The position numbers were made by a program, and so were the translations under genes. From Celoporthe dispersa (taxonomy: Eukaryota > Ascomycota > Sordariomycetes > Diaporthales > Cryphonectriaceae), in contig WAID01000007.1 of assembly GCA_016584495.1 (NCBI GenBank), positions 372,001 through 436,000 on the forward strand: a stretch of 64,000 nucleotides of DNA, written 5' to 3'. Below, piece after piece: positions 57,843 to 64,000 of the stretch (positions within the stretch are counted from its first letter, which is position 1; the number at the start of each line of letters is the position of its first letter). A model generated the notes under the pieces. That model did no database searches. It saw nothing but the letters and a program-made list of their open reading frames with translations, and was not told where the DNA came from.

Positions 57843-60084
57843 CTAATATGACCAGGGCCGAGCTGTGTAACGTGGGTTGTCCTCCGGCCTACCCTCCTTG
57901 GGCCAGTCCACCTCGTCAGGATTGATATACCATGATGGATCGCCATCCGTCTGCGTCACGCTCCAACCATTGCCTAGCCACCGCAGGCTGTTGCCTGTTG
58001 GATCGGCGCTCTCAAAGATGAAGTCCTCCCACCGAGGTGACCTCAGCGCGTCCAGGGCGTGCAGTGTACTGCCAGGCCAGAGACCAATGATCCAGTTGCC
58101 ATGGCCTCCCTCGCTCCGATACCAAGATTTGCACGTGTCCATATACACCGTCTTGGCAAAGTAGGCGCCAATGTACTGCTGGAAGTCCCTGACCCGCTCC
58201 GGCCTGGGCTCGATGGTAGCGTAGTCCTCCTTCTGCATCTTTCGGAGGACCTTGACACAGTAATCGCATTCGTTCTCCAGGATCTTGGTCAGGCTGCCAA
58301 ACCCAATAGCGCTGTTGGGCCCAAACATCATCAGGTAGTTGGGGAAGCCATCCACCATCAGGCTCATGTAGCTCTCAGGGTGGGGCTCCCACCTCTGCGC
58401 GAGCGTGAGCCCGTTCTTGCCAACGACCTCGAAGTTGGGTGGCGCGGACGTCTTGAACCCGGTGGCGCAGGCCAAGGCTTCCACCTCGACCACGCGCCCA
58501 CTCGCGAGCTTGACGCCTGTCTCGGTGATCTCGATGATCGGCTCGTTGGTCACGTCGACGTTGTCCTCCATCAACGCTTCGAGGTAGCCCTTCCCGGGCG
58601 TCAGTCTCCGGCACCCTGGCGCGAACGTCGGGATGATTGTGTTGAAGAGCTCCGGCCGCCTGGCCAGCCTCTGTTTCATCGACGCTGTGAAGTCGTTGAC
58701 GAACTGCTTCTGCATCTCGGTCCCTCTGATGGTCGAGTCGTGGATGAGGTTTCCGCCGTCCTCAATCACCTTCCTCATCCTGAGATACTCTGTAGGGTCA
58801 CCGGCGAGAGCCTCCTGCTTCTCTTTTGTGACTGGCAAGTCTATGTCAACTTCTGCGAGCGGTCCTGGGTTGATCTTGAACTCGGAACTTCTTACACTCA
58901 ATGTCACTGGGATCCAGGGCGAGTGCTTTCATTGCTGCATCACCGAAAGCCCCGGATATCCACGTCTTTCGGAAAGGCAAGCCATATTTATCAGCGACGT
59001 CGATGCTCAAGAGGACTAGAGGGGCCTACCGGTGAGCGCATGAAGACTGTCATCTTGACGCCCTCGAGGGACTGCAGGCTCGGCACAATCTGGATGGAAC
59101 TAGAACCATTCCCAACAACGCCCACGCGCTTGTGCCGGAAATCGTATCTTTTTTTTTTTTTTCAGAGGTCAGCTCGCTCCTGGGGAGAGGCCACGCACGA
59201 ATGGACTCAAGAGGCCAGCGAGCTATGAATGACTGAATGGGGCCGGGAAGACGGAGAAGACTCACTCATCATCCCATTCTCCTGAGTGAAGGAGTTTCCC
59301 CTGGTATTTGTCCAACCCAGGCACGTTGGGCCATGCCGGATCATTGAGCATTCCCCTGGCAGTTATAAGGACATCCACGTCATCCTCTTCAAATATCTCG
59401 CCAGAGCCGGTCCTTTGGACCCTGATCATCCACTTCCTGCGCTCCGGATTCCAGACGCTCCGCAGGAGCTTGTGCTGCGTCTTGATGAACCTCGTGGCCC
59501 CAAATTTGTCCGCCACGTCCTGCAGATACCTCTGAATTTCTGGGCCAGGGGCATAGAGAGAAGACCAGTGCGGGTTCGGAGCAAACGTATACTGGTAGGA
59601 ATGAGCTGCAGCCTGTTAGATCAGTGTAGGAAAAGTCGTCTGCAGGGTAGACGTACAGGGAATATCACAGGCCAGTCCTTTGCAAACATTCGAGTTATCA
59701 TCAATATAATCCAACAGTGGGAGGGGAAAGAGTATCTACTTGATTACATACCTGGGTACTTGTTCAACCACCTTCTTCAACATCAACATTGCGAGACTTG
59801 CTAGTATAGATGACAGGGCCTACTCACCATACTCCACCCACAGCCTCGTTTTTCTCGTATACGGTAAGGTCTATATTTCTCAGACGCTCTGGTATCCTTT
59901 TATTCTGCGTTAGATGAGAGCGTGTGTACGGTGTGAGCTGGCCTTGGCCCCCTTACCTGATAGCAGCTAGGATTCCTGAAAATCCTGCTCCGATCACCCG
60001 GACCTTGAGACGCCGCAGGTTTTCCAATGGCTCATCTTTCAACGCGAACTCGTTGCCGTTGACAGCGCTATTGATGTGATCCAT
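57843..60084 (-). CDS. Flavin-containing Baeyer-Villiger-type monooxygenase
   Basis: FAD- and NADPH-dependent oxygenase of the class B flavoprotein family, similar to 4-hydroxyacetophenone/cyclohexanone-type enzymes; the substrate is unknown. Exons: 60,084-59,957, 59,896-59,828, 59,771-59,752, 59,677-59,657, 59,605-59,266, 59,147-59,030, 58,965-58,896 and 58,831-57,843; together 584 residues in one clean frame. Motifs: VIGAGFSG (FAD Rossmann, residues 30-37), GGVWWLNKYPGLACDIPSH, the fingerprint YQGKLLHSGEWDDE around 180-193 (family form F-x-G-x3-H-x3-W-P/D), and VGVVGNGSSSIQ (NADPH Rossmann, about 201-212). The later region holds ACATGF and MFGPNS, as in family members. Two exons are only 20 and 21 bases. 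The intron before exon 6 ends in a run of 14 A followed by G, not in a pyrimidine tract. No obvious cluster partner. Confidence 0.88.
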
Positions 60085-60726
60085 CTCGTTCTGCTCTGCG
60101 TGGTAGTGATATATCGTTTACACAAGTACTGGGTAGACACTCAGTTAAAAGAGTTAGGAGACCGTCACTGTTATGTTTTATATGTATATGAAGGAATCGA
60201 GTAGCCAGTCAATGATGAAATGGACAAGGCAAGTTGTTCCTGTGTATAAGCTCCACGGGTTTTGAATTATACATAGTAATCAAGCGAGATAGCCTATGAT
60301 GCTGCATGAGATGATCCTATATTCCCCCAAAGCATCCCGTCCGGGAGAACCGACAAACAGTGGTGCCTCACAGGTAGCCGGGAACCCCTCTTTAGCAATC
60401 CGCTTGCAAGTGACCACGATCAAGAAGAGCTACGAGCTTCTGGGTCATGGCATCAAGTTGGTCCGAAGAGGTGGTGACTAGGACGTCCACCTCCAGAACG
60501 CGGGGAAGTGTGGAGATCGGCAGATGCTGGGGCGCTTCCTCCACCTGGCGCTAGGCTTGACTTTGATCCTACTTGAGAGCCTTTCACCCACAGGTCTACG
60601 TAAGTAGGTGCTCAGAATAGTGGATGGTCGGCCTTCTGACGAGAGCCTGTCCATGGAATGCGGGCTGGGTCCTTCGAGTGCGGGTCTGGGATGGTGAGGT
60701 TGATTTTCTGATGTAGAAGTCTACCC
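60085..60726. promoter_or_regulatory. Intergenic, upstream of the monooxygenase, downstream of UTP12
   Basis: About 640 bp, no coding signal. It must contain the monooxygenase promoter and the UTP12 3' region. Confidence 0.45.
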
Positions 60727-63707
60727 TTATGAGACTTGGATGAACGCTCGTTTCTTGGCGCCACGGCTGTCATCTTCTTCGGCCTCCCAAGTCTCGTCCA
60801 CATAGTCCTTGATACTCTTTTCTTGGATCTGCATCCCCACGACTTTCAGGGCGGCGATGTTGTATCCCATCTCATCCTTCTGTTTCTTCAGCGCCTGCCT
60901 CAGATTGGTCCGTATGCTGTCTAACATAGCCCGCATTGTCTTGCTAGCGACAATCTGTTTGTGGTGTGTCTTGAGCATGAAGAACAGTATCCGACAGGTC
61001 AGGGGAACATTCATCGATCGCAGCGCGAAGATGTCGAGGAACGTGAAGAGGAGCGGGACGGTCGAAAATGGCAGAACAAGGAGGGCATCATGGAGCGCGG
61101 AGGCCTTGATGCGCTGGAGAGTGTTCATGACATAGACCTCCGCGCTGATACCACCCAGAGCCATGAATATCGGATCGCGCTGCGGCGGCGCGACGTTCGG
61201 GTTGCTCAATTTGGCTTCTTCCCAGTCCCCAACCACGCTGAGGTCGGCCATACCGAGCTCCAGCGATTCCACGATCCTCTCTCCTGCCATGAGGGTTTCC
61301 ACCGTCTGTTTACTGGCAGCCGCCACTTCGCCGTTCTGGTTTTCCGCGTCTGGACCATCCTCGAGTGTCGTGGCTAGCGTCGTCTCGTATAACTCCTCGA
61401 TCTCTTTTTCCCGCTCTTCTTCAAGGAAGATTTGATCGTCTGTCTCCTCCCAGACGCGGATGCTCTTGTCATGGCTTGCACTGATCATGAATGTTCCACT
61501 GTGGCCCATGGCGAGCGCCCATATTTCGCCGTGGTGGCCATCGATCCTTTGGATCTGCTCAAATTTGTCGGCATCCCAGTACTTGATCGTACGATCCTTA
61601 CTGGTGCTGAAAAAATGATGTCCGTTCCCATCCGAGTTGTGAGGCACGAAACCCACTTGCAAGATGCTGTCCTGGTGAGCAAATAATGCCTTGTGACAGT
61701 CTCCGAAATCCAATCCCCATATCCTGACGTTCTTGTCTGCCGAGCTGGTGACGATGAGCTTGCTGTCGTAAGAGATATCCATACTCAAGACCGGAAGCTT
61801 GTGACCGTAGAGATTCAGGTAGAGTTTCAGCGAGTCGGTGAAAAACACCTTGACAGTGTTGTCTAGCAGTGCCACAGCTAAGAGTTTCGCATCCGGGGAA
61901 AATTTCAAGCTCAGTATATCGTCCGAGACCTTGAGAGCTCTCGACTGGACTAGCTTGAGCTTTGGTGTCGTTCTCGTGGTGCCGAGGACCTGTTCCTGAA
62001 CAATCTTGAAGTCCCAGAACTTGGCCGTCTTATCGGCACTGCCCGTGACAACAGACCGCCCATCCGGATGCACCTGAAGAGACCAGATCGCTCCTTCATG
62101 AGCTGAGATGCTGTCGATAAGAGAGGCCGATGTGACATCAAACAGCTCCAGTTCACCGCTCTTAGTTCCCACGATGACCACTTGTTCGCCTGGTAAAAAA
62201 GCACAGCAGAGCGCATACCCACACTCAAATGTCCGGACGCAAACCTGGGTCCTAACATTCCAGATCTTCAGGCTGCCATTGGCCGCAGAAGCAAGCATTT
62301 TGTCGTCTGAGCTAAGCGACAGGGCTCGGATGTCTGCCCTGTGCCCAGGAAGCTCCACTGACAACGACTTCGCATAGTCTGGCATATTCTCCTTTTTCGA
62401 CTTGCTCGTCTTCTCCTTCGTGGTGATGTCGTACAGCTCGAGCTGATTGTTTGTCGTCGCGACGAGTAGCTGCATCTGCTTGTGCCCATGATTGACCGCC
62501 CAGTCGACTGATCGAACTTTGCCCGTCGTACGTACGATGAGATGCTGTGCGAAGACATCTGAAATATCCGGCTGCATATCGGCGGCCTCCTCGTCGGCCT
62601 CGTTCTCAACATCCACCATATCGACATCTCTGTCTACCTTGTCTTTCTTGGAAGAGGCGGACTTTTCTCGCCTTCTTCTCCGTTTTCGGGCCAGGCTCTT
62701 TTTCACTTCGGCATCGCTCCGAATCCGCCAGATCTCGACTGCTTTCTCCACACCATGGACGGCAAAGTAGTCCCGCCGTGGGTGAAAAGATACCTCGACT
62801 GCCCTGTCCTTGCTCTGCCGGTGCAAAGTCCCACGATCCTGAAGAAAATGAGTTGTCTGCGGTGTATCGACTTGGTGGGTAGCAGCGGAAAGGCCGACGG
62901 CATTGAGAGCCCACACCTTCAGCTCCCCATCGTTTCCGGCCGTAACGCAGCCGCTGAAGTCAGGAGAGACACCGAGAGCCCAGCATTCTCCGTTGGTCTG
63001 CGCGACATGTGTCTCGATACAGTGTCGCGAAGAGAGATCCCATAGCTTGATGAGCGAGTCTTTACCCGTCGTTAGAAGATAGCCGTCCCCTGGACCTTGG
63101 CCATCCAGCACCATCAGCTGTTGTGTCTCCTCATCTTCTGCCCGTGCGTCGGGCTCGACAAAGTGTAGGCCTGTCACCTGATCCTTATGTCCTCGCAGCT
63201 TATACTGGCCAACTTCGGCCACAAGATCCCATATTATCACATCAGTGTCTTTGGAACCACTGGCCAGACGGACGCCTGACTTGTCGAAAGCCAGGTTAGT
63301 AATTGCAGATCTGTGACCGTTGAAATTGAGGATGGTGGTTGCAATCTTGCTGTCCCATAACCGGATAGTGCCGTCCTCGTAGCCGACGGCGAAGACGTCC
63401 TTGTCGGTCTTGCTCTGGGCAATGGCAGTGACCTGCGCCTTGCAGTTCTCATCCCGCCAGCGAGCAAGAAGCTCGCCCTTCTTTATGTCCCAGCATAGTA
63501 CCTCCTCGTTGGCTGCGACGACAGCCTGCCCCGCTCCGGCAGTGGTTTTGTCTCGAGAGGACCAGACGATGTTGGACGAGCTGGACGTAATTAAGCCAAA
63601 GGATTTGGAGTGCTCATATTTCCTGTGTGCGGCAACGGTGAGTAGACGCCTCAAAAATTAGCAAGATGGAGTGCATGGCGAGGGACATACAGATATGATT
63701 TGACCAT
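60727..63707 (-). CDS. UTP12: U3 snoRNP protein UTP12/DIP2
   Basis: WD40 protein of the UTP-B part of the SSU processome, needed for 18S rRNA maturation in the nucleolus. Exon 1 is only 17 bases (63,707-63,691, MVKSYL), the intron 68 bp, exon 2 63,622-60,727; 970 residues. The start is chosen because the family begins with M-V-K-S-Y-L/A-K-Y-E. Many WD repeats are visible as GH-(x) and WD dipeptides (IRLWDSKI, VIIWDLVA, IKLWDLSS, LKIWNVRT, AKFWDFKI, VRIWGLDF, IKYWDADK, IRVWEETD), forming two propellers. A basic/acidic linker lies about 315-365 (ARKRRRRREKSASSKKDK). The C-terminal Dip2/Utp12 helical domain is about 830-950. The frame is clean. Confidence 0.94.
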
Positions 63708-64000
63708 GATTGCAAGGCCGCGAACTTTACTATGCGAGGGCTTCAAATGCGTTGGTCGTAGTGGTAGTTGGAATTCTGAATAAATCAACTTTTTTAAATA
63801 ATGCGATAACGATAAGAGTTTTCTTGGGGGGGGGGTCGTACTGTACCAAGTTCTCCCGCAGTCCAGGGGTGCCTAGCTCCAGTTCAGCATCATCAGCCCC
63901 ACCATCTGGGCACGACGGCTGGCAGGCAGGTCATCACTTGCCATACAGCACCTACTTGATACCCTTGCCGTGTGCCAGCACTGACCGCAACCCATCAACC
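63708..64000. promoter_or_regulatory. UTP12 upstream region
   Basis: This includes a G run (63,825-63,835). It is cut by the window edge. No further gene is visible. Confidence 0.35.

Noticed and set aside
1..64000. CRISPR array, rRNA genes, integron or phage features
   Set aside because: None seen; a eukaryotic nuclear window with spliceosomal introns.

Overview
The window is nuclear DNA of a filamentous ascomycete (Pezizomycotina, most likely a sordariomycete). The gene set supports this: a DUF6536 membrane protein, a questin-oxidase-like protein, a nif1-type Sel1 protein, and short GT-AG introns. The species cannot be named from the sequence alone.

Layout: bases 1-22,440 are a very AT-rich, gene-free block of repeat-induced-point-mutation (RIP) wreckage. 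It holds a direct repeat of unknown class (about 1-462 and 3,592-4,056), a Ty3/gypsy relic with recognisable RT, RNase H and partial integrase (to about 10,505), a Ty1/copia element with both LTRs (14,093-19,731), a second, inverted and mostly deleted copia copy (19,732-22,140), and three solo LTRs, each with a 5-bp target duplication. Two short MITE-like inserts (12,739-12,921 and 20,596-20,681) look much less mutated than what surrounds them. The block ends sharply at 22,440 against the stop codon of a broken DUF6536 gene.

From 22,441 on the DNA has normal base composition and carries about 14 genes: DUF6536 protein (-, broken), DHDPS-family aldolase (-), TPA1/OFD1-like 2OG-Fe(II) prolyl hydroxylase (+), a small Cys-rich protein (-), a HAD phosphatase (-), a second small Cys-rich protein (+), ribulose-phosphate 3-epimerase (-), questin-oxidase-like protein (+), Sel1-repeat nif1-like protein (+), a bZIP factor with a predicted membrane segment (-), NOC4 (-), ATP4 (+), a Baeyer-Villiger-type flavin monooxygenase (-) and UTP12/DIP2 (-). 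There is no sign of a biosynthetic cluster. Most genes are housekeeping: 40S ribosome assembly (NOC4, UTP12), ATP synthase, pentose phosphate pathway and translation-linked hydroxylation.

Two things stand out in the GC part. About 7-9 kb upstream of the bZIP gene (to 54,500) and 3.5 kb downstream of it have no convincing gene, and the upstream part holds a dense cluster of GTAC tetranucleotides. Also, five otherwise intact genes, including the essential RPE1, NOC4 and the DHDPS-like gene, are each broken by exactly one base in a homopolymer run. This points to sequencing or assembly error more than to pseudogenes. I did not find a convincing undescribed defence or mobile system; the best leads are the un-RIPped inserts, the GpC-sparing mutation pattern and the gene-empty bZIP flank.
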